Shown here: positions 1 to 6,130 of the stretch, in pieces
Numbering within the stretch: the stretch's first letter is position 1
Layout: the number at the start of each line of letters is the position of its first letter
Origin: Pseudomonadota bacterium
Lineage (GTDB): Bacteria > Desulfobacterota > DSM-4660 > Desulfatiglandales > B25-G16
Reading direction: 5' to 3'
Assembly: GCA_030633645.1 (NCBI GenBank)
Contig: DAOVRY010000056.1
Span: 1-6,133 of the forward strand
Length of the DNA stretch: 6,133 nt
The notes under the pieces: generated by a model
Told to the model about the DNA's origin: nothing
The model's input: only the letters and a program-made list of their open reading frames with translations
The model's database searches: none
Made by a program: the position numbers and the translations under genes

Positions 1-168
1 GGGTATCTTTTTTTTGGATTATGCCCTCACATAGTTTAGATTAGTGGGAGTTTCAAAATGGTTTATATAGATGGAGCCTATGATTCTAAGGCTTGGGGCG
101 CAATAAACCATTTTGAAACGACCCAGTAAGGGGCCATATCACAGGGCATAACCAAAAAAAAGATACCC
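1..168. repeat. Nested inverted-repeat (MITE-like) palindrome upstream of rpsL
   Basis: Outer arms: positions 1-27 are the reverse complement of 143-168 except for one extra base. Both contain GGGTATC followed by an eight-T run (or its complement). Inner arms: 50-66 and 103-119 are perfect 17-bp reverse complements (GTTTCAAAATGGTTTAT on the left). Between them, GGGT-TTA type pairing (41-48 with 121-129) partly continues the stem, and 75-79/89-93 can pair inside the loop. The whole block could therefore fold as one long imperfect hairpin. No credible reading frame crosses it. The size, symmetry and lack of coding suggest a non-autonomous mobile element or a large cruciform/hairpin. The left arm starts at base 1, so the true left boundary and any target duplication cannot be seen. 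Confidence 0.75.
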
Positions 169-238
169 ATACCCTGGAAGAAGCTCAAAAATCAATATGT
201 TAGGTTTCACTATGACGTGGCCCTGGTGTGGAAATAGC

Positions 239-267
239 TTGCCAAGATCGAGACATTTGAATATATA
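239..267 (+). promoter_or_regulatory. Candidate sigma70-type promoter for the rpsL operon
   Basis: TTGCCA (239-244, five of six matches to the -35 consensus) lies 17 nt before TATATA (262-267, four of six matches to the -10 consensus). TATAAG at 264-269 is an overlapping alternative -10. Transcription would start near 273-276, giving a leader of roughly 25 nt before the rpsL ATG. The site lies between the upstream palindrome and rpsL, where the operon promoter would be expected. It was found by eye only. Confidence 0.45.
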
Positions 268-297
268 AGGCATAAACTTTTTTGGGAAGAGAGATAC

Positions 298-675
298 ATG
301 CCAACGATTAATCAACTCGTTAAAAAAGGACGGCAGAAGGTAAAGAAGAAGATTAAGACCCCAGCCCTCAAAGGGTGTCCTCAAAGAAGAGGTGTGTGTA
401 TCAGGGTATATACATCAACGCCTAAGAAACCTAACTCTGCTTTGCGCAAGGTCGCACGGGTACGGCTGACCAATGGAATGGAGGTTACATCATACATACC
501 AGGCATCGGGCACAATCTTCAGGAACACTCTGTTGTTCTGATACGGGGTGGGAGAGTCAAGGATCTACCAGGAATCAGATATCACATAATTCGGGGTACC
601 TTGGATAGTTCAGGTGTCGAAGATCGCCGAAGGGGTCGCTCAAAATATGGGGCTAAAAGGCCCAAGGGGATCTAG
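298..675 (+). CDS. rpsL: 30S ribosomal protein S12
   Basis: S12 sits at the decoding centre of the 30S subunit, contacts helices 27 and 44 of 16S rRNA, and helps set codon-anticodon fidelity. The 125-residue length is standard (E. coli 124). The N-terminus [12 protein letters not shown] is the normal S12 start. The two signature blocks are intact: [11 protein letters not shown] (41-51) and GGRVKDLPG (84-92). The lysines where streptomycin-resistance substitutions arise (K43 and K88, counting Met) are both the sensitive-type Lys. D89, the residue that RimO methylthiolates in E. coli, is present. The C-terminus [12 protein letters not shown] is typical. The ATG is preceded by a weak purine-rich site (GGGAAGAGAG, about 285-294). 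It is the first gene of the cluster, with a 31-nt gap to rpsG. No rpoC tail or L7Ae-like gene is visible upstream; the palindrome fills that space instead. Confidence 0.98.
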   Translation: MPTINQLVKKGRQKVKKKIKTPALKGCPQRRGVCIRVYTSTPKKPNSALRKVARVRLTNGMEVTSYIPGIGHNLQEHSVVLIRGGRVKDLPGIRYHIIRGTLDSSGVEDRRRGRSKYGAKRPKGI

Positions 676-706
676 GTTTTAGAGAGAGTCCTGTGGAGAC
701 GTTAGA

Positions 707-1177
707 ATGACGAGAAAAGCAGAGGTCATTAAGAGAGAGATCTTGCCTGACCCAAAATACAAGAGTGAATTAGTGACTCGATTTACTAATAGAATCATGA
801 AGAAGGGCAAAAAGAATTTGGCGCAATCTATCCTCTATGAGGCCTTTGATATTATGCATCAGAAGACCAAAGAGGATCCTCTATCGCTTTTTCAGAAGGC
901 TATTGAAAATGTGAAGCCGGCAGTTGAAGTGAGATCGAGGAGGGTCGGGGGGTCCACCTATCAAGTTCCAACGGAGGTGAGAACGTTCAGGAGGAACACA
1001 CTGAGTATTAGGTGGATTCTTACCTATGCTCGGCAAAGAGGCGAGAAAAGCATGCCAGCAAAATTAGCTGGTGAACTGATTGATGCTGCCAATGGAAGGG
1101 GTGGTGCCTTTAAGAAAAAGGAGGATATACACAGAATGGCCGAGGCTAACAAGGCTTTTGCCCATTATCGTTGGTAG
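707..1177 (+). CDS. rpsG: 30S ribosomal protein S7
   Basis: S7 nucleates assembly of the 30S head by binding the 3' major domain of 16S rRNA, and it contacts mRNA and tRNA near the E site. In E. coli it is also the translational repressor of the str operon. The 156-residue length is typical. Visible hallmarks are the basic N-terminal part ([22 protein letters not shown], about 15-36, RNA binding), the beta-hairpin [14 protein letters not shown] (75-88), and the conserved C-terminal end [20 protein letters not shown] (137-156). The start fits family alignments (MTRKAEV in place of the commoner MPRK/MARK), with GGAG at about 694-697 as a modest ribosome site. Downstream the usual partner fusA is absent and a repeat-bearing gap follows. 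S7 autoregulation normally works through the rpsL-rpsG spacer. Here that spacer is only 31 nt and shows no obvious conserved fold. Confidence 0.98.
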   Translation: MTRKAEVIKREILPDPKYKSELVTRFTNRIMKKGKKNLAQSILYEAFDIMHQKTKEDPLSLFQKAIENVKPAVEVRSRRVGGSTYQVPTEVRTFRRNTLSIRWILTYARQRGEKSMPAKLAGELIDAANGRGGAFKKKEDIHRMAEANKAFAHYRW

Positions 1178-1182
1178 AATTG

Positions 1183-1369
1183 AAATTGGTTTTGTTAGTT
1201 TTACTGGTTTGATCAGTTTCATTGGTTCGGTGCTTAAGGCTTTCAGAAATACATAAGCAGATCGCCAACCGAAAATCTTCTTCTAAGAAAACCAATGGAG
1301 CTCCCTGCAGCAAGCTGCAGGGTATTTCGGCGAAGGCGAATAAAACCAATGCAACAAATTTAACCAATT
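1183..1369. repeat. Palindromic repeat element in the rpsG-tuf gap
   Basis: The left flank carries three TTGGTT-like units: ATTGGTTTT near 1185, CTGGTTT near 1204 and ATTGGTTC near 1221, spaced 17-18 nt apart. The right flank carries complementary units: AACCAAT near 1290 and 1344, and AACCAATT at 1362-1369, the last two 17-18 nt apart. The reverse complement of 1341-1369 matches 1184-1212 at roughly two thirds of positions, so the outer flanks form an imperfect inverted repeat. A GC-rich hairpin (1303-1322) lies inside. No open frame of quality occurs on either strand. This looks like a REP/MITE-type dispersed repeat, but copy number elsewhere in the genome cannot be judged from this window. 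Confidence 0.6.
1303..1322. repeat. GC-rich REP-like hairpin
   Basis: CCCTGCAGC (1303-1311) and GCTGCAGGG (1314-1322) are perfect 9-bp arms around AA. A realistic fold is an 8-bp stem with a CAAG tetraloop. It is followed by a short TTCG-G-CGAA mini-palindrome (1326-1334). There is no T-run after the stem, so it does not look like an intrinsic terminator. The compact stem with a short conserved-looking tail is reminiscent of REP sequences moved by RAYT (TnpA-REP) transposases. That family link is inferred from form only. Confidence 0.6.
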
Positions 1370-1386
1370 AAACAGATATTTATATT
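1360..1386 (+). promoter_or_regulatory. Possible internal promoter for tuf
   Basis: TATATT (1381-1386, five of six matches to the -10 consensus) lies 15 nt after TTAACC (1360-1365, four of six matches to -35). The spacer is shorter than ideal. The region 1370-1415 is A+T-rich. An internal tuf promoter would make sense because a 254-nt repeat-bearing gap separates tuf from rpsG and EF-Tu is needed in excess. The evidence is by eye and weak. Confidence 0.28.
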
Positions 1387-1415
1387 GCCATTATTGGTAA
1401 CAAGAGAACTTATTT

Positions 1416-1424
1416 TAAGGAGGT
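1416..1424 (+). promoter_or_regulatory. Perfect Shine-Dalgarno of tuf
   Basis: TAAGGAGGT is a full nine-base complement to the canonical 16S rRNA 3' end and lies 7 nt before the ATG at 1432. It is by far the strongest ribosome site in the window, in keeping with very high EF-Tu synthesis. Confidence 0.85.
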
Positions 1425-1431
1425 AACCACC

Positions 1432-2631
1432 ATGGCCAAAGAAAAGTTTAAGAGGACAAAGCCGCATGTCAATGTGGGTACCATTGGTCATATAGACCAT
1501 GGCAAGACAACCCTGACCGCGGCAATCACCCTCTGTTTATCAAAGGTAGGGAGGGCTGATTACATATCCTTTGATGAAATCGATAAGGCGCCAGAAGAAA
1601 AGGAGAGGGGAATTACCATAGCCACTGCTCATGTGGAGTATGAGACCGAAAAACGGCACTATGCCCATGTAGACTGCCCTGGTCACGCAGATTATATCAA
1701 GAATATGATCACCGGTGCAGCACAGATGGATGGTGCTGTGTTGGTTGTTGGTGCAGATGATGGTCCCATGCCCCAGACCAGGGAGCACATCCTGTTGGCA
1801 CGGCAGGTCGGGGTCCCGAGCATTGTCGTGTTTTTAAACAAAACCGACATGGTTGATGACAAGGAGTTGATCGAGTTGGTTGACTTAGAGCTGCGGGAGC
1901 TGTTGACCAAGTATGAATTCCCCGGTGAAGACACTCCGATCGTGCATGGTTCTGCCTTGAAGGCATTAGAGTGTGGGTGTGGCAAGAAGGAGTGTGCCAA
2001 CTGCGGTCCTGTTATGGAGTTACTGGATGCCATTGATGAGTTCATACCAGAGCCGGTGAGAGACACCGACAAACCATTCTTGATGCCCATAGAAGATGTG
2101 TTCAGCATCTCAGGTCGGGGCACTGTGGTGACCGGCAGGGTAGACCGGGGTATTGTCAAGGTAGGCGATGAGGTAGAGATTGTCGGTATAAGAGAGACCG
2201 AAAAAACCGTGTGCACCGGTGTTGAGATGTTCAGGAAGATCCTTGATGAAGGAAGGGCAGGTGACAATATTGGGGTCTTGCTCAGGGGGATCAAGAGAGA
2301 AGAGGTTGAGCGGGGACAGGTAGTAGCAAAGCCTGGCTCCATAACCCCCCATACGAAATTCAAGGCAGAGGCCTACATACTGACGAAAGAAGAAGGAGGC
2401 AGACATACCCCATTTTTCAATGGATACCGGCCGCAATTCTATTTCCGGACAACCGATGTGACCGCTGTCGTTACCCTCCCAGAGGGCGTAGAGATGGTGA
2501 TGCCCGGTGACAATGTTTCCCTGGAGGTAAATCTGATAACACCCATAGCCATGGAAAAGGAACTCCGCTTTGCTATCCGTGAAGGTGGAAAGACTGTTGG
2601 TGCAGGAGTAATAAGCGATATCGTAGAGTAA
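1432..2631 (+). CDS. tuf: Translation elongation factor EF-Tu with Cys-rich insert
   Basis: EF-Tu is a GTPase that carries aminoacyl-tRNA to the ribosomal A site. Domain 1 (about 1-205) has all the GTP-binding motifs: P-loop GHIDHGKT (19-26), RGIT switch I (59-62), DCPGH (81-85) with catalytic His85, NKTD (136-139) and SALK (174-177). Domains 2 and 3 follow, with [12 protein letters not shown] and [18 protein letters not shown] intact and the usual end [15 protein letters not shown]. The length is 399, against 394 in E. coli. The extra residues lie just after SALKALE, where C181-x-C183-x4-C188-x2-C191 forms a four-cysteine cluster that could bind a metal. This insert is not in E. coli EF-Tu; I recall similar ones in Desulfobacterota. 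The P-loop has Ile for the commoner Val. The ATG is fixed by a perfect ribosome site. The next gene, rpsJ, starts 15 nt after the stop. fusA, the usual upstream neighbour, is missing. Confidence 0.98.
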   Translation: MAKEKFKRTKPHVNVGTIGHIDHGKTTLTAAITLCLSKVGRADYISFDEIDKAPEEKERGITIATAHVEYETEKRHYAHVDCPGHADYIKNMITGAAQMDGAVLVVGADDGPMPQTREHILLARQVGVPSIVVFLNKTDMVDDKELIELVDLELRELLTKYEFPGEDTPIVHGSALKALECGCGKKECANCGPVMELLDAIDEFIPEPVRDTDKPFLMPIEDVFSISGRGTVVTGRVDRGIVKVGDEVEIVGIRETEKTVCTGVEMFRKILDEGRAGDNIGVLLRGIKREEVERGQVVAKPGSITPHTKFKAEAYILTKEEGGRHTPFFNGYRPQFYFRTTDVTAVVTLPEGVEMVMPGDNVSLEVNLITPIAMEKELRFAIREGGKTVGAGVISDIVE

Positions 2632-2646
2632 GAGAAGAAGGGCGCA

Positions 2647-2955
2647 ATGAACAAGCAGAAGATCCGAATCAGGTTAAAGGCTTACGACCATAAGCTGTTA
2701 GATCAATCTGTCTCCGAGATTGTGGACACCGCTCGCGGAACCGGGGCAAAGATCGTCGGTCCCATACCGCTTCCAACGGAAATTAATAAATACTGTGTTT
2801 TGAGATCACCCCATGTTGATAAGAAATCGAGAGAGCAATTCGAGATAAGGACACATAAGCGGCTGATAGATATTCTTGAACCTACCCAACAGACAGTGGA
2901 TGCCCTTATGAAACTGGATCTCGCTGCAGGCGTGGATGTTGAGATAAAGCTATAG
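2647..2955 (+). CDS. rpsJ: 30S ribosomal protein S10 (NusE)
   Basis: S10 is a 30S head protein. In the family it also acts as NusE, pairing with NusB in antitermination and linking NusG to the ribosome. The 102-residue length is typical (E. coli 103). Recognisable blocks are [13 protein letters not shown] (7-19), GPIPLPTE (38-45) and [20 protein letters not shown] (54-73), the last covering the long loop that reaches the 30S interior, with V57 at its tip. The C-terminal [10 protein letters not shown] is normal. The gene follows tuf by 15 nt with a weak purine-rich site (GAAGAAGGG). That leaves no space for the long L4-controlled S10 leader known from E. coli, so regulation of the S10 genes must differ. 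rplC follows after 12 nt. Confidence 0.98.
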   Translation: MNKQKIRIRLKAYDHKLLDQSVSEIVDTARGTGAKIVGPIPLPTEINKYCVLRSPHVDKKSREQFEIRTHKRLIDILEPTQQTVDALMKLDLAAGVDVEIKL

Positions 2956-2967
2956 GAACAGGGAAAG

Positions 2968-3591
2968 ATGAGCAAAGGCATTTTGGGAAAGAAGCTTGGC
3001 ACGACGCGTGTTTTTCGTGAGAACGGTCAAAGCATACCTGTCTCTGCAGTGGAGGTTGGCCCCTGTTACATAATTCAGATTAAACGGACCGAGAAGGATG
3101 GCTACAATGCCATCCAGATAGGATTTCAGCCAAGGAAAAAGGAACGGCTGAATAAGCCACTCAGTGGTCATTACAGGGCAGCAGGAAAAGGTGGCTTCAC
3201 CTTCTTGCGGGAGCTCCGAGTAGATGATCTTGAACCCTATGAGCTCGGTCAGGAGATTACGAGTGAGATATTTGATGTTGGAGATCGAGTAATGGTTAGG
3301 GGCGTGAGCAAAGGAAGGGGCTTTTCTGGCGTTGTTAAACGATGGGGCTTTAGCGGAGGAGATACCAGTCACGGTTGCCGTTCCCACAGAGTTCCGGGCT
3401 CACTTGGTGCCAGTGCAACTCCGAGCAGGGTGATGAAGGGGAAAAAGCTCCCTGGCAGGATGGGCAATCAAAGGGTGACCGTTAAGAATTTGAAGGTCGT
3501 TGATGTTATAAGGGAAAAGAACCTGATTCTCGTAAAGGGAGCAGTTCCTGGCAGCAAAGGGGGCTTGGTGGAGGTAATGAGAACTGGTTAG
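2968..3591 (+). CDS. rplC: 50S ribosomal protein L3
   Basis: L3 is an early-assembly 50S protein whose long loop reaches the peptidyl transferase centre. The 207-residue length is typical. The start [16 protein letters not shown] is the standard N-terminus. The central part includes [20 protein letters not shown] (107-126). The loop region [20 protein letters not shown] (130-149) leads into [16 protein letters not shown] (157-172). At the position of E. coli Gln150, the PrmB methylation site (family knowledge), this protein has Ala148 ([10 protein letters not shown]), so that modification cannot occur here. The same change is common outside gammaproteobacteria. The ribosome site AGGGAAAG lies directly before the ATG. 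A 55-nt spacer, the longest inside the S10 part, separates it from rplD. That spacer shows no clear hairpin or promoter. Confidence 0.97.
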   Translation: MSKGILGKKLGTTRVFRENGQSIPVSAVEVGPCYIIQIKRTEKDGYNAIQIGFQPRKKERLNKPLSGHYRAAGKGGFTFLRELRVDDLEPYELGQEITSEIFDVGDRVMVRGVSKGRGFSGVVKRWGFSGGDTSHGCRSHRVPGSLGASATPSRVMKGKKLPGRMGNQRVTVKNLKVVDVIREKNLILVKGAVPGSKGGLVEVMRTG

Positions 3592-3646
3592 TCCGACCCG
3601 CGGCAGAGAGCCAGATTAGTTTTCGAGGGGGATCGAGAAGGTTAGG

Positions 3647-4273
3647 GTGATGGCCCGTATAGATATACACAATGTAGACGCGGAGAAGATTTCGCAGCGA
3701 GATATCAGGGACGATATCTTCGCTGTTCCTATTAGAGAAGATATTCTTCATGAGGTGGTGCTGAGCCAGTTGGCTCATCGTCGTTCTGGTAGCGCGTCGA
3801 CCAAAAGTAGATCAGAAATACGGGCGAGTACCAGGAAATTATGGCGTCAGAAAGGTACGGGTAGGGCCAGGGTTGGGGCAGCCTCCTCTCCATTGCGGAG
3901 GGGTGGTGGCGTTACTTTTGGGCCTACACCGAGAGATTACTCCCTAAAGGTGAACAGAAAGGTAAGAAAGGCAGCCTTACGGATGGCCTTGGCCGATAAA
4001 TTCAAAACAGGACAGGTTATCGTAGTTGATGATTTTCAACTTGAGGAGATTAAGACAAAGAGACTCTCTGAGATCTTGCAGAACTTTAAGGCAGACAGTG
4101 TTCTCATCGTTTCGGAAAAACCAGATGAGATCCTTGAGAAATCTTCCAGAAATATTCCAAACATTAAACTTCTCAGGGCTGAAGGTCTTAATGTGTATGA
4201 TATCTTACATTACAAATATCTGCTATTTGTTGAACCTGCTTTGGGCATAGTTGAGGAGGACCTCGCTCAGTGA
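3647..4273 (+). CDS. rplD: 50S ribosomal protein L4
   Basis: L4 binds domain I of 23S rRNA, and its extended loop lines the exit-tunnel constriction. In E. coli it also represses the S10 operon. The length is 208 from the GTG at 3647, or 207 from the ATG at 3650; both are typical. The ATG is likely because GAGAAGG (3635-3641) is then 8 nt away, but the GTG cannot be excluded. The tunnel loop is intact: RKLWRQKGTGRARVG (63-77), then SSPLRRGGGVTFGPTPRDYS. Lys69 corresponds to E. coli K63, where erythromycin-resistance changes occur. Leu replaces the usual Pro in KPWRQ. The C-terminal part (VIVVDDFQ..., DVLIVSEKP-like segments) follows the family pattern. The stop overlaps the start of rplW, which suggests translational coupling. 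Confidence 0.97.
   Translation: MMARIDIHNVDAEKISQRDIRDDIFAVPIREDILHEVVLSQLAHRRSGSASTKSRSEIRASTRKLWRQKGTGRARVGAASSPLRRGGGVTFGPTPRDYSLKVNRKVRKAALRMALADKFKTGQVIVVDDFQLEEIKTKRLSEILQNFKADSVLIVSEKPDEILEKSSRNIPNIKLLRAEGLNVYDILHYKYLLFVEPALGIVEEDLAQ
4253..4259 (+). promoter_or_regulatory. Shine-Dalgarno of rplW inside the rplD 3' end
   Basis: GAGGAGG lies within the last codons of rplD. It is 10 nt before the GTG at 4270 and 13 nt before the ATG at 4273, so spacing slightly favours GTG as the rplW start. Confidence 0.6.
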
Positions 4274-4560
4274 TGGATTCTTATCAGGTACTGAAAAGAC
4301 CCCTGGTTACAGAGAAAGGCACAAAACAAAAAGAGCAAGCCAATCAAATAGCGTTTGAAGTGGATAGGCGGGCTAATAAGATTTTGGTTAGGAATGCTGT
4401 TGAGAACATATTCAAGGTGAAGGTTATCGGTGTAAAGGTGATAAATGTTAAGGGTAAAGAGCGCCGGATAGGAAGGAATGTAGGGAAAAAGCCAGACTGG
4501 AAAAAGGCGATTGTAAGAATTGCCCCAGGTGAGGCTATTGAATTTTTTGAGGGGGTCTAA
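4270..4560 (+). CDS. rplW: 50S ribosomal protein L23
   Basis: L23 lies at the mouth of the polypeptide exit tunnel and is the docking site for trigger factor and the signal recognition particle. The length is 96 (GTG start) or 95 (ATG at 4273), in the normal bacterial range. YQVLKRPLVTEKG (5-17) is the family N-terminus. Glu15 in TEK matches the E. coli Glu18 contact for trigger factor. The segment FEVDRRANKILVRNAVENIF and the basic loop KGKERRIGRNVGKKPDWKKA (61-80) are standard 23S rRNA contacts. The start is a GTG-ATG pair overlapping the rplD stop (TGA 4271-4273): the GTG shares 4 nt with rplD and the ATG shares 1 nt. rplB follows after 12 nt. Confidence 0.97.
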   Translation: MMDSYQVLKRPLVTEKGTKQKEQANQIAFEVDRRANKILVRNAVENIFKVKVIGVKVINVKGKERRIGRNVGKKPDWKKAIVRIAPGEAIEFFEGV

Positions 4561-4572
4561 CGAGGATACCGT

Positions 4573-5394
4573 ATGGCACTTAGAAAGAACAATCCAACCT
4601 CACCGGGGAGGCGGTTTCAGACAGTATCTACTTTTGCTGAGCTTACCCGTACTAAGCCGGAGAAGGGCTTATTGACACCAATAAAGAGGTCTGGGGGGAG
4701 AAATTCTGCTGGCCGGATAACCTCCAGATATATAGGAGGAGGTCACAAGAGGAGATATAGGGTCATCGATTTCAAAAGGAATAAGGACAGCGTTCCTGCA
4801 AGAGTAGCGTCCATAGAATATGACCCTAATCGGTCTGCAAGGATTGCCCTCCTTCACTATTTAGATGGCGAGAAGCGCTATATACTGGCCCCTGATAAAT
4901 TGCAGGTTGGTGATCGCGTAGAATCTGGAACAGATGTAGATATCAGGACAGGGAACACGTTGGCCTTAAGAAATATTCCTCTTGGCACCCACATACATAA
5001 CATAGAGTTACAGAGGGGTGGTGGCGGACAATTAGCGAGAAGCGCAGGGGGATATGCTCAATTGGTTGCCAAGGAAGGAGGCTATGCACAGATTAGGCTG
5101 CCTTCGGGTGAGGTTAGAATGATCTTGTTGGATTGCCGGGCCACCATTGGTGAGGTCGGGAATTTAGATCATGAGAATATTTCCTTGGGTAAGGCGGGAA
5201 GGACCTCGTGGTCCGGAAGAAGGCCCCATGTAAGAGGTGTAGCCATGAATCCGGTTGATCATCCACTGGGAGGTGGAGAAGGGAAGTCGTCAGGGGGGAG
5301 GCATCCAGTTACCCCTTGGGGGGTTCCTACGAAAGGCTACCGGACGAGGCGTGCTAAAAAAAGCGATGGATTGATTATCAAGAGAAGGAAGTAG
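4573..5394 (+). CDS. rplB: 50S ribosomal protein L2
   Basis: L2 is a primary 23S rRNA binder needed for subunit joining and peptidyl transferase activity. The length, 273, equals that of E. coli. Visible blocks are the N-terminal extension [11 protein letters not shown] (8-18), the RNA-binding fold [20 protein letters not shown] (38-57) with [20 protein letters not shown] (82-92), and the second half [15 protein letters not shown] (about 149-163). The C-terminal stretch [20 protein letters not shown] keeps His230 (E. coli His229, implicated in peptidyl transferase function). The next His of the E. coli motif (DHPHGGG) is Leu232 here; this position varies among phyla. The end is the basic tail [16 protein letters not shown] at 4562-4565 is the ribosome site, 7 nt before the ATG. 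rpsS follows after 14 nt. Confidence 0.98.
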   Translation: MALRKNNPTSPGRRFQTVSTFAELTRTKPEKGLLTPIKRSGGRNSAGRITSRYIGGGHKRRYRVIDFKRNKDSVPARVASIEYDPNRSARIALLHYLDGEKRYILAPDKLQVGDRVESGTDVDIRTGNTLALRNIPLGTHIHNIELQRGGGGQLARSAGGYAQLVAKEGGYAQIRLPSGEVRMILLDCRATIGEVGNLDHENISLGKAGRTSWSGRRPHVRGVAMNPVDHPLGGGEGKSSGGRHPVTPWGVPTKGYRTRRAKKSDGLIIKRRK

Positions 5395-5397
5395 GAA

Positions 5398-5402
5398 AGG
5401 AG
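5398..5402 (+). promoter_or_regulatory. Shine-Dalgarno fixing the TTG start of rpsS
   Basis: AGGAG, part of the longer purine stretch GGAAAGGAGAAAGG (5394-5407), lies 6 nt before the TTG at 5409. It supports that non-AUG codon as the true start. Confidence 0.7.
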
Positions 5403-5408
5403 AAAGGC

Positions 5409-5699
5409 TTGCCACGCTCAGTAAAGAAGGGACCGTTTGTTGATGAGAGTTTGATGAAAAAGGCAAAGCGGGTCACGGAGGAGAACTCCCACCAAGTCAT
5501 TAAGACATGGTCGAGGCGGTCTACTATTTTACCCGAGTTTATTGGGCTGACGTTTGCTGTACATAATGGAAAGAAATTCGTTCCAGTATTCATAACCGAG
5601 GATATGGTGGGGCACAAATTCGGTGAGTTTTCGCCCACGAGGACATTTTACAGCCATGCTGGAGGCGATAAGAAATCACGCCTGAAGGGGAAGAAATAG
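5409..5699 (+). CDS. rpsS: 30S ribosomal protein S19
   Basis: S19 is in the 30S head, forms a complex with S13, and contacts the A-site region and the 50S bridge. The 96-residue length is close to the family norm (E. coli 92). The N-terminus, read from a TTG codon, is (M)[17 protein letters not shown] and matches the family exactly, while the next in-frame ATG (codon 16) would delete the conserved KKGPF block. TTG is therefore very likely the start. Other hallmarks are [30 protein letters not shown] (31-60), [19 protein letters not shown] (62-80), and the basic tail [16 protein letters not shown] is the rarest start in this cluster and may tune S19 output below that of its neighbours. A 45-nt spacer precedes rplV. 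Confidence 0.97.
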   Translation: MPRSVKKGPFVDESLMKKAKRVTEENSHQVIKTWSRRSTILPEFIGLTFAVHNGKKFVPVFITEDMVGHKFGEFSPTRTFYSHAGGDKKSRLKGKK

Positions 5700-5744
5700 T
5701 AAGAGGAAAGGCGGACACAAGACCAGGTAAGGTTAGGTTACGAG

Positions 5745-6077
5745 ATGGAAGTGAGGGCTATTGCGAAATATATACGGGTGTCTCCCCGGAAGGTTAGATT
5801 ACTTATGAGGGAGGTAGAAGGAAAAAAGGTTGAAGAGGCACTTAACCTCCTCACCTTCGCTCCCCAAAAAGGGGCCCCTATCCTGCGCAAGTTAATCAAT
5901 TCCGCTGTAGCCAATGCTGGCCAGTATCCTGATATTGATGTCGATAATCTGTTTATAAAACAAATAGTTGCTAATGAAGGGCCAACCCTCAAACGGTTTA
6001 GGCCAAGAGCTATGGGCCGGGCAGCAAGGATAAGAAAGAGAACCAGTCATTTGACGGTCATACTTGATGAGAAATAG
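5745..6077 (+). CDS. rplV: 50S ribosomal protein L22
   Basis: L22 binds all domains of 23S rRNA, and its beta-hairpin lines the exit tunnel near the L4 loop. The 110-residue length equals that of E. coli. The N-terminal EVRAIAKYIRVSPRKVRLL (2-20), the central KGAPILRKLINSAVANAGQ (42-60), and the hairpin NEGPTLKRFRPRAMGRAARI (77-96) are typical. LKR (82-84) matches the MKR triplet whose loss gives erythromycin resistance in E. coli. The C-terminus TSHLTVILDEK is complete. The ribosome site is weak (AGGTAAGG and AGGT repeats about 5725-5740). rpsC normally follows within a few bases or overlaps. Here at least 56 nt of non-coding sequence with a hairpin come next, so the downstream partner lies outside the window. 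Confidence 0.97.
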   Translation: MEVRAIAKYIRVSPRKVRLLMREVEGKKVEEALNLLTFAPQKGAPILRKLINSAVANAGQYPDIDVDNLFIKQIVANEGPTLKRFRPRAMGRAARIRKRTSHLTVILDEK

Positions 6078-6108
6078 CACTGTGAAGAGCGCCTAAGTCC
6101 TTCGATTC

Positions 6109-6130
6109 ATAAGTTCGATGACGAACTTAT
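6109..6130. repeat. Hairpin after rplV at the window edge
   Basis: ATAAGTTCG (6109-6117) and CGAACTTAT (6122-6130) are perfect 9-bp reverse complements around an ATGA loop. No T-run is visible after the stem, although only three bases remain. The surrounding 6078-6133 shows no start codon with a ribosome site and no rpsC-like N-terminus. It could be part of a longer dispersed repeat or a processing/attenuation hairpin inside the operon; the cut at 6133 prevents a decision. Confidence 0.6.

Noticed and set aside
212..268. Possible 18-codon leader peptide ORF before rpsL (ATG at 212)
   Set aside because: It has no ribosome site, and it overlaps the candidate promoter, so it would not be on the main transcript. 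It shows no run of regulatory codons.
269..296. GGCATAAAC and GATAC near rpsL as a degraded copy of the palindrome's right arm
   Set aside because: Only two short stretches match, and the bases between them do not align. Chance similarity is likely.
139..384. Minus-strand open frame across the rpsL leader
   Set aside because: It overlaps the conserved start of rpsL and the palindrome, and has no family resemblance.
1303..1330. GC hairpin as an intrinsic terminator after rpsG
   Set aside because: The stem is followed by TATTTCGGCG rather than a T-run.
1146..1367. Minus-strand open frame across the rpsG-tuf gap
   Set aside because: It runs through the repeat element and the end of rpsG, and its composition is low-complexity Thr/Asn from the repeat units.
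1385..1414. TTGCCA (1385-1390) as the -35 box of tuf, echoing the TTGCCA before rpsL
   Set aside because: No acceptable -10 box lies 16-18 nt downstream; the best options match only three of six bases.
1692..2363. Long open frame (223 codons) antisense to tuf
   Set aside because: Its product has no recognisable domain and is rich in Ser/Thr/Pro, as expected from reading a conserved gene backwards. The + strand encodes a complete EF-Tu.
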